Source: DATAYA01 sp963754235 (GTDB lineage Bacteria > Pseudomonadota > Alphaproteobacteria > Acetobacterales > Acetobacteraceae). From it: DNA of 64,000 nucleotides. A program made the position numbers and the translations under genes. Where the stretch lies: contig CAVWFK010000034.1 in NCBI GenBank assembly GCA_963754235.1, positions 129,288 to 193,287 on the forward strand, given 5' to 3'. Shown piece by piece: positions 35,873 to 45,315 of this stretch (its first letter is position 1; each line of letters begins with the position of its first letter). The notes beneath the pieces are model-generated. The model was not told the origin of the DNA, did not search any database, and worked only from the letters and a program-made list of their open reading frames with translations.

Positions 35873-37642
35873 TCAGCTGGCGAAAGCCTGCGTCCGGACC
35901 AGCCGCGCATACAGGCCGCCCAGTGCCAGCAAGTTCGCATGGGTGCCCTGCTCCACCGCGCGCCCGTCCGCCATCGCCACTACCCGATCGGCGTCGCGGA
36001 CGGTCGAGAGGCGGTGCGCGACCACGATCGTGGTGCGGCCGGCGCGCAGCCGCGCCAGCGCCGCCTGCACAGCGGCCTCGCTCTCGGCATCCAGCGCGCT
36101 GGTCGCCTCGTCGAGCAGCAGGATGCGCGGGTTGCGCAGCAGCGCGCGGGCCAGCGCCACCCGTTGCCGCTGGCCGCCGGACAGCCGCTGGCCGCCGGGG
36201 CCGACGCGCGTCGCCATCCCCTCCGGCAGCGCGGCGATGAAGCCCCCGGCGGCAGCTTCGGCGGCGGCGGCCAATTCCGGCTCGCTCGCCTCCGGGAGCC
36301 CCATGCGGATATTGGCGGCGATGGTGTCGTCGAACAGCAGCGCGTCCTGCCCGACATAGGCGATCGCCGCGCGCAGGCTGGAGAGCGAGACCGCGCGCAG
36401 ATCGGCGCCGTCGAGCAGTATGCGCCCGCCGCCCACGTCGTAGAGGCGCGGGATGAGCGAAAGCGCCGTCGATTTGCCCGCGCCCGACGGGCCGACCAGG
36501 GCGACGGTCAGCCCCGGCTCCGCCTCGAAACTCAGGCCGAGCAGCCCGTGCCGGCCGTCGGGGTACGCGAAGCGCACGTGCTCGAAGCGCAGATGCCCGC
36601 GCCCGGGCGGCAGCGGCGGCGAGCCGGGTGCTGCGAGGATGCCCGGCGGCTCGTCGATCACCGAAAAGACGCGCGCGAGCCCGGCCAGCCCTTCCTGCAA
36701 GGCGGCATTCAGCGAGCCAAGCCCGCGCAGCGGCCGGGCGGCGAAGATCAGCGCCGAAACAAAGCCGGTGAACACGCCGACATTGCCCGCGCCGACGGCC
36801 GCCCGCCAGCCGGCGAAGCCCAGCACCGCCGCAACCGCGGTGCCGCCCAGCACCTCCATAACCGGGTCGAGCCGCGCGCGGCTGCGGGCCATCCGCAGCA
36901 GCGCACGATAGAGTGCATGAAACGCGGCCGCCGCACGCCGGTCCTCGGCTTCCTCCAGCCCGTAGGTGCGCACGGTGCGCGCCTGGGCGAAGCTCTCGTT
37001 CAGCAGTGCCGCGGTCTCGCCCATCCGCTCCTGCATCCCCCCCGAGGCACGGCGGATGCGCTGCCCGATGCGCTGCACCGGCACCACCGCGACGGGATAG
37101 AGCGCCAGTGCGATCAGACTGAGCACCCAGTCGAGATAGACCATCGAGGCGATCAACCCGACCACCTGCATCGCATCGGCGACACCGTTGACCGCGCGGG
37201 TGAGCGATTCGCGGATGATCGCGGCATCGGTGGTGAAGCGCGCGGCGAGGGACGCGGGCGGCTCGCGCTCGACGCGGGCGAGGTCGGCGCGCGCGAGATG
37301 GGCGAACATGCGATCCTGCAACTCGCGGATCACCAGCAACACCACCTGCTGCACGCGCACGTTCTGCGCATAGAGGGAGGCCGCGCGCGCTGCGGTCACC
37401 GCCAGGATCAGCGCCGGCACCTGATAGAGAATGCGCCGGTCCTTGGCGGCGAACATCGCGAAGGCGTGGTCGATCACCACCGGATAGAGGGCGGTCAGCC
37501 CCGCCATTACCAGCGTCAGCGCCAGGATGACGAGGAGGTGGCGTCGGTGATGGCGGATGTGCTCGCGCCACAGCCGGACGAGCAGGGCGCGGGTGGTCTC
37601 GGCTCGGGCATCGCGCAGCAGGGCGGGGGTGGGGGCGTCCAT
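35873..37642 (-). CDS. ABC exporter (fused permease/ATPase, MsbA-like)
   Basis: 589-aa half-transporter: six helices over 1-310 (ABC_membrane), then the ATPase. Walker A GPSGAGKST (384-392), Q-loop near 432, signature LSGGQ (487-491), Walker B ILLLDE (507-512) and H-loop VVAHRLS. This is the MsbA/lipid-multidrug exporter group; whether the cargo is lipid A, glycan or drug cannot be told. It starts 96 bp from the maleate-isomerase-like gene on the same strand. Confidence 0.9.
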   Translation of the reverse strand: MDAPTPALLRDARAETTRALLVRLWREHIRHHRRHLLVILALTLVMAGLTALYPVVIDHAFAMFAAKDRRILYQVPALILAVTAARAASLYAQNVRVQQVVLLVIRELQDRMFAHLARADLARVEREPPASLAARFTTDAAIIRESLTRAVNGVADAMQVVGLIASMVYLDWVLSLIALALYPVAVVPVQRIGQRIRRASGGMQERMGETAALLNESFAQARTVRTYGLEEAEDRRAAAAFHALYRALLRMARSRARLDPVMEVLGGTAVAAVLGFAGWRAAVGAGNVGVFTGFVSALIFAARPLRGLGSLNAALQEGLAGLARVFSVIDEPPGILAAPGSPPLPPGRGHLRFEHVRFAYPDGRHGLLGLSFEAEPGLTVALVGPSGAGKSTALSLIPRLYDVGGGRILLDGADLRAVSLSSLRAAIAYVGQDALLFDDTIAANIRMGLPEASEPELAAAAEAAAGGFIAALPEGMATRVGPGGQRLSGGQRQRVALARALLRNPRILLLDEATSALDAESEAAVQAALARLRAGRTTIVVAHRLSTVRDADRVVAMADGRAVEQGTHANLLALGGLYARLVRTQAFAS

Positions 37643-37737
37643 CAGCTCGGCATCGGGCGAGCGCGCTCCGGGTTTCGGGCGCGGCGGCTATAGCACGGGC
37701 CGGCGGCCTCGCCAGCGTCGCGGTCAGCCTGTCGCGG

Positions 37738-38490
37738 TCAACCCGCCGCCGGCAGGCCGAGCGCGAACAGCCGGCCCCATTTGGCCGCGAGGGGCGCCGG
37801 ATCGCAGCCTTCGAGCAGCAGCGCCTGCCAGAGCGCGGTCGCCACGGTGTCGAACACCACAGCACCGGTCTCCCGCTCCAGCCCGGCCGCGAGATGGGCC
37901 GCTCGCAGATTGGTGCAGACGATTGCCACCGCGTCCGCCGCTTGCGCTACCTCGCGCACCATCGCCGCGATCCGCGTCTCAGGCACCTCGGCGAAGCAGA
38001 AATTGTCCTGCAAGCCGAGGTGGCGCTCTGCCGTGCAGTCGAAGCCGAGCGCGGCATAGCTGGCCACGATCCGCGCCTGGACGTCGTCGAGATACGGCGT
38101 CACCAGCCCGATCCGGCGCGCGCCGATGCCGCGCAGCGCTGCGTTCAGCGCCAGCATCGAGGTGGTGGCGGGGATGCCGGTAGCACCGGCGATGGCCTCG
38201 CACAGATGCGCGTCGGCCGCGAAGCCGAGCCAGCCGGATGACGTGCCGCTCCAGACGATCCGATCGACGCGGGCGTGGGCCAAAAGCTCGGCCGCGCGCA
38301 GGATGGGGACTTCGTCGAACTGCGCCAGCGCCGCACCCGTGAGCGCAATCTCGCTCACGGGGAAGCGGCTGAAATGCACCGAGACACCAGGGACTTCGCG
38401 CGCCATCGCCTGCGTCAGCGGCTCGAGTGCCGTGTTGGAGGAGGGCGTCAGCACGCCGATGCGGACGTGCCGCGAAGAGGGGGACGGCAT
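37738..38490 (-). CDS. Maleate cis-trans isomerase-like protein (Asp/Glu racemase superfamily)
   Basis: 250 aa with IGVLTPSSNTALEPLT at the N-terminus, GTSSGWLG (80-87) and a late CTNLRA. The superfamily covers maleate isomerase, arylmalonate decarboxylase and aspartate/glutamate racemases, which normally use two cysteines. Here the first catalytic position is glycine (SGTSSGW) and only the second (CTNLR) is present, so racemase-type chemistry is unlikely; related proteins with GTS at this place exist as I recall. Substrate unknown. It is 6 bp from the DUF1127 gene on the same strand. Confidence 0.75.
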   Translation of the reverse strand: MPSPSSRHVRIGVLTPSSNTALEPLTQAMAREVPGVSVHFSRFPVSEIALTGAALAQFDEVPILRAAELLAHARVDRIVWSGTSSGWLGFAADAHLCEAIAGATGIPATTSMLALNAALRGIGARRIGLVTPYLDDVQARIVASYAALGFDCTAERHLGLQDNFCFAEVPETRIAAMVREVAQAADAVAIVCTNLRAAHLAAGLERETGAVVFDTVATALWQALLLEGCDPAPLAAKWGRLFALGLPAAG

Positions 38491-38496
38491 CGCAGG

Positions 38497-38736
38497 TCAG
38501 CCTCGCCAGAATGGCTTGGCAATCTCCTCCCCGGCGGCCTCGCGCGACAACCCGATATCGCACAAGTCACGCTCGCTCAGCCTTGCAAGCTCCCCTCGGG
38601 TGGACGCGCGCTCGTGCCAGCGTCCCCAAACTGCGACCAGCCGCGGGAGCACCCCATAACGCGGCGCCGCTCCACGCGTCACCGAGAGCGGCAACGGCCG
38701 AGCATTTGTCAGCATCCGACGCGCCGAGCCAGCCAT
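38497..38736 (-). CDS. DUF1127 small protein
   Basis: 79 aa; the C-terminal part ARLSERDLCDIGLSREAA...PFW is the arginine-rich DUF1127 (YjiS) motif, found in small alphaproteobacterial proteins, some of which affect RNA turnover and phosphate/carbon homeostasis. Start ATG has GGAGG 7 bp upstream. It is divergent from a LysR regulator and cotranscribed with the maleate-isomerase-like gene. Confidence 0.8.
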   Translation of the reverse strand: MAGSARRMLTNARPLPLSVTRGAAPRYGVLPRLVAVWGRWHERASTRGELARLSERDLCDIGLSREAAGEEIAKPFWRG

Positions 38737-38821
38737 GACGAACCTCCGTTACGTTCCAAAGCCTGCCGGGGAAATGGGCTTCGAAACGCCCCCCAACAAA
38801 CGACACTTTGTCCCGCTTCAC

Positions 38822-38836
38822 ATGATAGAATGTCAT
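38822..38836. promoter_or_regulatory. Near-palindrome in the DUF1127/LysR divergent promoter
   Basis: ATGATAGAATGTCAT (dyad ATGA...TCAT with T-N11-A character) lies 16 bp before the LysR start. LysR regulators bind such sites in divergent promoters, so it is a candidate operator; its assignment is inference only. Confidence 0.4.
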
Positions 38837-38851
38837 CTATAGGATCCCCCC

Positions 38852-39766
38852 ATGACCACCCCCCTGCCCTCCCTCAACGGCTTGCGTGCCTTTGAGGCGG
38901 CAGCGCGCTCCCTGAGCTTCACCCGCGCGGCCGCCGAGCTGAACGTCACCCAGACCGCGATCAGCCATCAAATCCGCCGCCTTGAGGAGCAGCTCGGCAT
39001 CCGTCTGTTCGTGCGGCGCAATCGCGCCCTGCTGCTGACCCGCGAGGCGCAAGCCTACCTGCCGGCGGTCCGCACCGCCTTCGAGGATCTGCGCCGGGCG
39101 ACGGCGCGGCTGCGGCGCGCCGATCGCGACGGCGTGCTGACCGTGAGCACGATGCCCTCGCTCGCCGCCAAGTGGCTGCTGACACGGGTGGCGCGCTTCC
39201 AGGACCAGCATCCCGGCATCGTCGTCCACATCACGACCTCCACCCGCCTCGTGGATTTAGAGCGGGGGGAAGCCGACATGGCGATCCGCTACGGGCGCGG
39301 AAACTGGCCTGGCCTGCGGGCCGACTGGCTGATGGCGGATGACATCTTCCCGGTGTGCAGTCCGGCCCTGCTACGTGGCCGCAAGCCGCTCACACGACCG
39401 GAGGACCTCGCCCACCACACCTTGCTCCACGACACGAGCTGGCCCGAGGACTGGCGCCTCTGGCTGACTTCGGTGGGCTTGCCGCCCGCTCTCGCCACCG
39501 GCCGCGGACTCAATTTCGATGATTCCGTCATGATCATGCAGGCAGCGATCGAAGGGCTGGGCGTGGCTCTCGGCTGGAGCCGCGTGGTCGAAGCGGACAT
39601 CGCGGCCGGCCGCCTCGTGGCACCCTTCGATACTGTTCTGCCGGCCGAGGCCGGGTATTACGTCGTTGCCCCGGAGGCGATGGCCGACGCGCCGAATATC
39701 GCGCTGTTTCGCGAATGGCTGTTCGCGTCCGTGACACCGGAGCGACCGGCTTCGCTCACCCGATAA
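38852..39766 (+). CDS. LysR-family regulator (GcvA-like)
   Basis: 304 aa. N-terminal winged HTH FTRAAAELNVTQTAISHQIRRLE (22-44) and a LysR substrate-binding domain of the GcvA type (PSLAAKWLLTRVARF, DMAIRYGRG, EGLGVALGW). GcvA-type members control glycine, amino-acid or beta-lactamase genes. Divergent from the DUF1127/isomerase operon, its most likely target. Confidence 0.88.
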   Translation: MTTPLPSLNGLRAFEAAARSLSFTRAAAELNVTQTAISHQIRRLEEQLGIRLFVRRNRALLLTREAQAYLPAVRTAFEDLRRATARLRRADRDGVLTVSTMPSLAAKWLLTRVARFQDQHPGIVVHITTSTRLVDLERGEADMAIRYGRGNWPGLRADWLMADDIFPVCSPALLRGRKPLTRPEDLAHHTLLHDTSWPEDWRLWLTSVGLPPALATGRGLNFDDSVMIMQAAIEGLGVALGWSRVVEADIAAGRLVAPFDTVLPAEAGYYVVAPEAMADAPNIALFREWLFASVTPERPASLTR

Positions 39767-39776
39767 AACCCCGGCC

Positions 39777-40673
39777 TCACAGAGCGGCGCGGAAGCGGGA
39801 AGGGATTTCCCACAGCGCGTCGCCGTTGAGATGGAGATCGTACCGGTAGGTGTCGCGCTCGCGCCCGGTCAGGCTGGCGCGCAACCGCGCGAGCCAATCG
39901 GCGAGCGGCGGTAGGGCGGCATCGAAGGCGACCGCCTGGCGCGGCAGGCCGGCGATGCGGCGGAGCATGTTTTCCCACGCCGCGTCGTCCACGCGCTGGT
40001 GTGTGCCGGCGGCGGCATCCGCCCATGGCATCGCGCGTGTCTTGGCGAGCCGCGTGAGGCCGCGCCCAAGATCGACGTAGCGCAGGTGGAACAGGTAGAG
40101 CGCATCGAACACGATCGGCACATCCGCCGCGCAATGGAAGCCGGGCGCCCAGGCGACCGGCCGCCGCACCAATGCGGGCTTGCACATCGAGGAGGCGAAC
40201 CGCGCCCAGCGCCGTTGTGCACCGACCGGGCGCGCGGGGTCGAAGGGCGGTTCCTCGTCGGGCAAATGCTGCACGTCAACCCCGATCGCGGTCGCGACGT
40301 CGCCCGACATGCGCTGCGCATAGTCGGCGAGATCGGCGAATTGCGCGGGATCGGCCAGCACCAGCTCGTCGATATCGGCGTAGAGCACCGCGTCGTAGCG
40401 GCCCAGCAGCTCGGCGCAGAGATCGCCGATCAGCGCCGCGCGCCACGCATCGTCCTGCGCCGAGCGCGGCAGCCGGATCACCCGCGCCACACCGGCCGCG
40501 TTCATGCTGCCGTCGTCGGAGCCGTGATCGACCAGCACGCAATTCTCCGCCCCCACCTGCCGCGCGTAGTGGCGCAGCCAGATCGGCACGAAATCCGCCT
40601 CGTTGTAGGCCATGGTGACGGCGGCAAGTGCGGTCAGGCGATCATCTCCTGCCGCCCGTTCCCCGCCTCCCAC
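39777..40673 (-). CDS. Glycosyltransferase family 2-like protein
   Basis: 298 aa of the Glyco_tranf_2_4 group, with TMAYNEADFVPIWLRHYARQVG, DHGSDDGS and YADIDELVL (DxD-like). These proteins transfer sugars to cell-surface or polymer acceptors. The GTG start at 40673 lies inside the 3' end of the dioxygenase gene (40 bp overlap); starting at the ATG 40613 would remove the first beta strand LTALAAVT. Part of an operon with the bicupin only by position. Confidence 0.65.
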   Translation of the reverse strand: MGGGERAAGDDRLTALAAVTMAYNEADFVPIWLRHYARQVGAENCVLVDHGSDDGSMNAAGVARVIRLPRSAQDDAWRAALIGDLCAELLGRYDAVLYADIDELVLADPAQFADLADYAQRMSGDVATAIGVDVQHLPDEEPPFDPARPVGAQRRWARFASSMCKPALVRRPVAWAPGFHCAADVPIVFDALYLFHLRYVDLGRGLTRLAKTRAMPWADAAAGTHQRVDDAAWENMLRRIAGLPRQAVAFDAALPPLADWLARLRASLTGRERDTYRYDLHLNGDALWEIPSRFRAAL

Positions 40674-41743
40674 GCTGCCTCGCGATAGAGACCGAGCGCG
40701 CGCAGGACGGGCAGATCGTGGAAGGAGAACAGGCAGGCATCGTCACGGTCCGACGCGTTCGCGTGTTCATGCACCGCCCAGGACGGGACGGCGAAAATGT
40801 CGCGCTCGGTCCATTCGAAGCGGCGGCCGTCGATTACCGAAAATCCGCTGCCCTTCGCCACCTGATAGACCGTGCTGCCGGTGTGACGATGCGCGCGCGT
40901 GTGCTCGCCGGGGCTGAGACGCTGCATCGCGGCGCCGATCGTCGGCATCACCGGCCCGCCGGTCGCGGGGTTGACGTAATCCATCAGCACGCCGTCGAAG
41001 GGCGAGGTCTCGCCCGCCGCTGCGGCGGCGTGCAGCGCGTCGTAGGTCTGCGCCCACGGATAGCGCAGCAGCGGCGAATGCCGCCGCGTCCAGGTGCCGC
41101 GATGCGTGGCCGGTTGCAGGAACCCGGCACCATAGAGCGACCACGACGCATCGACCGGCCGCTCGGACGTCTGGTGCAGATCGGGATGCACCTCGAAGGA
41201 ATTGGCGTCGAGCGCGTTGACCAGCGGGATGTCGAGCCCGTCCTGCCAGATGCAGACGCTGCCCGAGGCATCGACGCCGTGATCGTGCCAGGTGCCGCTC
41301 GGCGTCAGCACGAAGTCGCGCGGGCCGAGCGTGATGCGCTCGCCATCGACGATCGTATAGGCGCCCTGCCCTTCCATGATGAAGCGCAGCGCGGCGGCGG
41401 CGTGGCGGTGGGCGGATGCGCACTCGCCCGGCCCCATCACCTGCACGCCGGTATAGAGCAGGCCCACGGCGGCGCTGATCGCACGCGCGCCGGGATTGAC
41501 CAGCATCACGACGCGCCGCCCGGCCTGCTCGGGCCGCACCAGGTCGAGCGCCCGCAGCACCGCCGGGCGGGTCTCGCGCCAGGGCCAGAGCATCGGGATG
41601 GTGGGCGGCTTCGGGTGCCAGGGTTCGATCGCGTTGGCGACAGTCCAGAGCGCGCCCATCGAGGCGGTGCCGAGGTCGGCGTAGTAGCGGTCGAGCTCGG
41701 GGGTGTCGGCGACGTGGGACCGGCCTTGGGTGTATTCCTTCAT
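40634..41743 (-). CDS. Gentisate 1,2-dioxygenase-like bicupin
   Basis: 369 aa with two cupin domains. Domain 1 has HRHAAAALRFIMEGQG with the iron histidines and TPSGTWHDHG; domain 2 has HRHTGSTVYQVAKGSG. This is the family of gentisate, salicylate and 1-hydroxy-2-naphthoate ring-cleaving dioxygenases, and the motifs fit gentisate dioxygenase best. No maleylpyruvate isomerase or hydrolase is next to it, so the pathway is not evident here. Substrate assignment is inference. Confidence 0.8.
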   Translation of the reverse strand: MKEYTQGRSHVADTPELDRYYADLGTASMGALWTVANAIEPWHPKPPTIPMLWPWRETRPAVLRALDLVRPEQAGRRVVMLVNPGARAISAAVGLLYTGVQVMGPGECASAHRHAAAALRFIMEGQGAYTIVDGERITLGPRDFVLTPSGTWHDHGVDASGSVCIWQDGLDIPLVNALDANSFEVHPDLHQTSERPVDASWSLYGAGFLQPATHRGTWTRRHSPLLRYPWAQTYDALHAAAAAGETSPFDGVLMDYVNPATGGPVMPTIGAAMQRLSPGEHTRAHRHTGSTVYQVAKGSGFSVIDGRRFEWTERDIFAVPSWAVHEHANASDRDDACLFSFHDLPVLRALGLYREAAWEAGNGRQEMIA

Positions 41744-41832
41744 GGGCGGGGTCCGTCACATGGGAAGCGTATCCTGACGTGCTGCGGCGCGACGGTTGGC
41801 AGGCATTTATTCTGAGCGGTGTAGACTGCTAT

Positions 41833-42111
41833 TTAGGATGAGACAGACGGGTCGGCCAAGTCGGGCGGAATTGCGTCTTGCGGATCGGGAGGCGCGTCCG
41901 GCACCGTGTCTAGGACAGGCTTCAGGTCCTCACGTGTGGCAACGCCTGCCCGACGCCGAAAGAACTCGGCGGCGGTCTCGACGACACCGATCTTCTGCGC
42001 GACTGCGGTCGCGATCCACTGGTTGAGCGATACGCCGTCCTCCTTGGCAAGCCGCGTGGCAGCGGCCTTGATCGAGGCCGGAAGCTTCAGCGGATAAGTC
42101 CCCTTGGTCAT
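41833..42111 (-). CDS. HicB/RHH-type antitoxin-like protein
   Basis: 92 aa with a ribbon-helix-helix-like N-terminal part (LKLPASIKAAATRLAKEDGVSLNQWIATAVAQKIG), then a proline/aspartate-rich tail. Its start overlaps the stop of the PIN-toxin remnant (ATGA), so it was the second gene of a toxin-antitoxin pair. The toxin is truncated, and the antitoxin may be orphaned. Confidence 0.75.
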   Translation of the reverse strand: MTKGTYPLKLPASIKAAATRLAKEDGVSLNQWIATAVAQKIGVVETAAEFFRRRAGVATREDLKPVLDTVPDAPPDPQDAIPPDLADPSVSS

Positions 42112-42267
42112 GAGCCGACCACCTCGCGAACGATCTCGACCGGGCGCCTCAGGCGCAGTCCAAAGCGTGCCGCGGCGTTCCGGAAGTGAGCGGCAACATA
42201 GGTTACGAGCGCGTCGGCGTGACCGTTGATCGCCGCCTCAAGCACCATTTCGTCGTCAGGGTCCGGC
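42108..42267 (-). pseudogene. 3' remnant of a PIN-family toxin
   Basis: Only the C-terminal ~50 residues remain (DPDDEMVLEAAINGHADALVTY...ARFGLRLRRPVEIVREV), typical of the COG1569 PIN toxin. The sequence upstream of the DPDD codons turns into the 5' part of an HxlR-like gene on the other strand. The conserved catalytic aspartates of the N-terminal part are gone, so the protein cannot be active. Confidence 0.7.
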
Positions 42268-42600
42268 ATACTGGCGGGCGTCGGCGACAAGTGGACCGTG
42301 CTGATCGTCGTCTCGATCGGCGACGGCCCGAGACGCATCCAACGCCGTATCGAGCGATTGGTCGGCGATAGCTCGCAGAAGACGCTCACGTTACTCTGCG
42401 TGGCTTGGAGCGAGACGGCCTGGTGATGCAAGGAAGAGTGTTCGCGCCGCGACGCCGCCGCGACGCGAGATCTACTCAACTGACCAAGCTCGGCAGCACT
42501 TTGTGGGAGGCCGTAAAGCGGCTCAGAGCGTGGGCACGCGCGCTTCTGAGCGAAATGCCGCAGATCACGGACATCGGTGTCGATCGACAAGGCCTCAGAC
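42268..42600 (+). pseudogene. HxlR-family regulator remnant
   Basis: Reads ILAGVGDKWTVLIVVSIGDGPRR in one frame, then (after a one-base shift) LERDGLVMQG...LTKLGSTLWEAVKRLRAWARALL, the order of HxlR winged-helix regulators. The N-terminal start is missing because the gene is joined directly to the PIN fragment. At least one frameshift lies near 42385-42410. The end at 42600 is approximate. Confidence 0.7.
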
Positions 42601-42653
42601 TGATCCTACCCATGCATCGGAAGGACGAGCATTCCACGGGTTTCTTTAGAACG

Positions 42654-42703
42654 TGGCGAAGTCGTGGACTGTCGGCATGTGCCGATCATGACGGTGGGGA
42701 AGG
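42654..42703. repeat. Dispersed palindromic repeat, copy 2 (right arm only)
   Basis: Contains gcgaagtcgtgga followed by gtcggcatgtgccgatcatgacggtgggg, equivalent to the right arm of the family at 63675-63783. It lies just after the HxlR remnant. The gene-free part of 42601-42734 holds nothing else. Confidence 0.6.
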
Positions 42704-42734
42704 ACGCGGGTATCAGCAGCCGTGAGCATCAGGC

Positions 42735-43890
42735 TCAGCGCCAATGAGATACGCGCCCTAGCTCGTTGAACCGTCCGGGCCGGAAGGCCTCGATCGGCAG
42801 CGGGCTTTTCCCGTCCACGATCAGATCGGCGAGCAGCGAGCCCACGATCGTGCCGAGCTCGAAGCCGTGACCGGAAAAGCCGAACGCGTGCCACATCGCC
42901 GGTGCCGTCTGGCTTGCCCCGATCACCGGGATTTCGTCCGGCATCCGCGCTTCAAGCCCCGCCCAGGCCCGCACGATCGTCGCCTGCCGCATGATCGGAA
43001 ACAGGATCGCGCAGGTCTCGTGCACTCACGCGCAGCCGCTCGGCGACCGGATCGGCGGTCTCGCGCTCAAGGTCCGGGATGCCTTCGATGCCGCCGCCGA
43101 TCACGACCGTGCCCTTGTCGGTCTGCTTGAACGAGAGCTTGCGCCCGGTGCCGAGGATGACCGGATCAAGGAAATGCGGCATCCGCGCCGTCACCATCAT
43201 GGTGGGGGCGAAATACCCGCGTGGCAAAATCTCGCCGACCATCGCCGCGGCCTGCCAGCCCCAGGCGCCGCCGCAATTGACCAGAATATCGCTCTCGAAC
43301 CCGCCCTTCGTCGTCGTTATTTTCCAGTGCGCAGCGTGCTCCATTCCGGTAACCCGCGTTTCCTCCTCGAAGCGGACGCCGAGATCGAGCGCACGCAGCC
43401 GGAATGCCTGCATGGTCAGATAGGGCGTCGCAAACCCGTCACGGCGCGAGATCAGCCCGCCGATGCAATGGTCGGAAACCGCCGGCGCGAGGCGCCGCAG
43501 CTCCTCGCGGTCGATCAGCTCCTCATGGGTCCATCCCAGGCGCTGCAGCTCGGCCACGCGCGCCTCAAGCGGGCGCATATCGGCCTCGTTCTCGGCAACC
43601 GCGATCTGCCCGACATTGCCCACGAACTCGCACATCGGCGCGTGCTCGCCGAGCAATTCGCCAAGATTGAACCAGCGATCCATCGCCGCGACCGAGAGCG
43701 GGATTTCCGCCGGGTGGCGCCGCAACTGGCGCACCCCGCCCGCATTCACGCTCGACGCATGGCGGCCGACCGAGTTCTTCTCGATCACGATCGGGCGCAA
43801 TCCCTTGAGCGCCAGATGGATGGCGGTGCAGGTGCCATGCAGCCCGCCGCCGATGACGATGGCATCGCCGCCGGCGCGAACCCCGTTCAC
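42735..43890 (-). pseudogene. FAD-dependent oxidoreductase subunit (DAO/HcnC-like), frameshifted
   Basis: DAO-fold flavoprotein that probably oxidises an amino acid, opine or methylated amine. Starts at a GTG overlapping the previous stop (GTGA at 43887-43890): dinucleotide-binding IVIGGGLHGTCTAIHLA, then ASSVNAGGVRQLRR, and VIGGGIEG near the end of the first frame. The final 96 residues (WAGLEARMPDEIPVIG, HAFGFSGHGFELG) are in a different frame after about 43022. In three-component systems this is the HcnC/OoxB-type subunit. A single-base indel is the simplest explanation. Confidence 0.72.
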
Positions 43891-45315
43891 GGCGTGATCT
43901 CCTCGGCCGGCAGCCCCTCTTCCTCGCCGACCAGTTCCGCAAGCGCCATCAGCGGCACCGGCCGCACGGGGATGCGAATGCGATAGGTCCCGACATCGGC
44001 GATGCTGCGGCCGCTCTCGCGCGCAATCACCGCGGCGACGGTCGGGCCGCACATGCGGCCCTGGCACGGACCCATGCCGCAGCGCGTGAACACCTTGGCG
44101 CGGTTCGGGTCATCCCCGCCCAGCCTCACCGCCTCGCGAAGCGCGCCCACCGTTACTTCCTCGCACCGGCAGACGATCGTCTCGTCATCCGCCGGCGCCA
44201 GCATGGCGGGGACCGGGCGGAACAGGCGGTCGAGCAGCGGGCGAATGCGGCTGTACCGTGCAAGTCGCTGCGCGCTCGGGTGCGGCCTCGCGGTCGCGCT
44301 CGGCCTGATCGATGCGACCAAGCCGAAACGCCGCGTCGAGTGCCGCGAGCCGGCCGAGCGGTTCGGCCGCCAGCGCGCCGTGAATGCCGGCGCCGTCACC
44401 GGCGACCGCAATGCGCTCCTCGCTTGTCGCACCCCATTCGTCGGTCTCCGGGTGCCAGCATTCCTGCACCTCGTCCCAAACATGGCGGCAGCGGGTCGAG
44501 AGGCTGAGCTGCACGTTGGGGATCACGCCTTCATGCAGCAGCACCAGCCCGGCCGTGATGCGCTTGCGCGTGCCGCCGGCGTCATAGTGAACCGCCTCGG
44601 CCCGTCGTCGTGCCTTCGATCCGGAGGCCGGTGACGCCATTGGTGGTCGGGATGCCGAGCCGCCGCACCTCGTGCATCCAGCCCAATCCCTTGACGAGAT
44701 CGCGGCCCGCGAGCAGTGCCCGCGGCAGCTCCTTCAGCGCACCCGCGATCCGGCTGGCCGGCGTGGTCACCAGCAGTGCCGCCGACCGTGCAGCCGGCGC
44801 GCGCCAACTGGATTGCCACCAGATAGATCAACGGGCCGGAGCCGGCGATCACCACCGGCACGTCGGGCACCATCGCGGCGGCCTTGAGCAGCGCCTGCAC
44901 CGCGCCCACGCCCATCACGCCGGGCAATGTCCATCCCGGCACGGCGACCGGCCGCTCCAGCGCACCGGTTGCAAGCAGGATGCGCTCCGCGCGAATGATC
45001 CGCGCGCCCTCGCGGCGCGGTGACGCCGATGCGCCCATCCGGCGCGGCCTGCCAAACCGTGCTGCTCGGCCGATAAATCGCCTTGCTCGCACGAAACTCG
45101 CGGGCCAGTTCCGCGCCGCGCCGATATTCCTCTCCCAGCACGTCGAGGCTGCCGTCGCGGCTGATCTGCTCGATATTGCGATAGATCTGCCCGCCCGGCG
45201 CGCCCTGCTCGTCGAGCAGGATGGTGTCCAGCCCGAGCCGCGCCGCGGTGATCGCCGCGGCCATGCCGGCCGGACCGCCGCCGATGATTGCGAATTCGTG
45301 CCGCTCGTTGCTCAC
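43887..45315 (-). pseudogene. FAD/NAD(P)-binding oxidoreductase with BFD-type [2Fe-2S] domain (HcnB/OoxA-like), several frameshifts
   Basis: N-terminal FAIIGGGPAGMAAAITAARLGL (GTG start at 45315 overlapping the ferredoxin stop), a second nucleotide-binding site VPVVIAGSGPLIYLVA, and a C-terminal Fe-S domain with CRCEEVTVGALREA, RCGMGPCQGRMCG. The pieces lie in order in different frames, so at least four frameshifts interrupt a gene of about 470 codons. Combined with the 2Fe-2S ferredoxin and the FAD subunit it matches opine oxidase or hydrogen-cyanide-synthase-like trimers. Confidence 0.68.

Noticed and set aside
34460..37693. A 1,077-codon open frame on the plus strand across emrA and the ABC exporter
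   Set aside because: It is antisense to two genes with clear domains and is arginine/histidine-rich and low-complexity, as expected for the reverse strand of GC-rich coding DNA.
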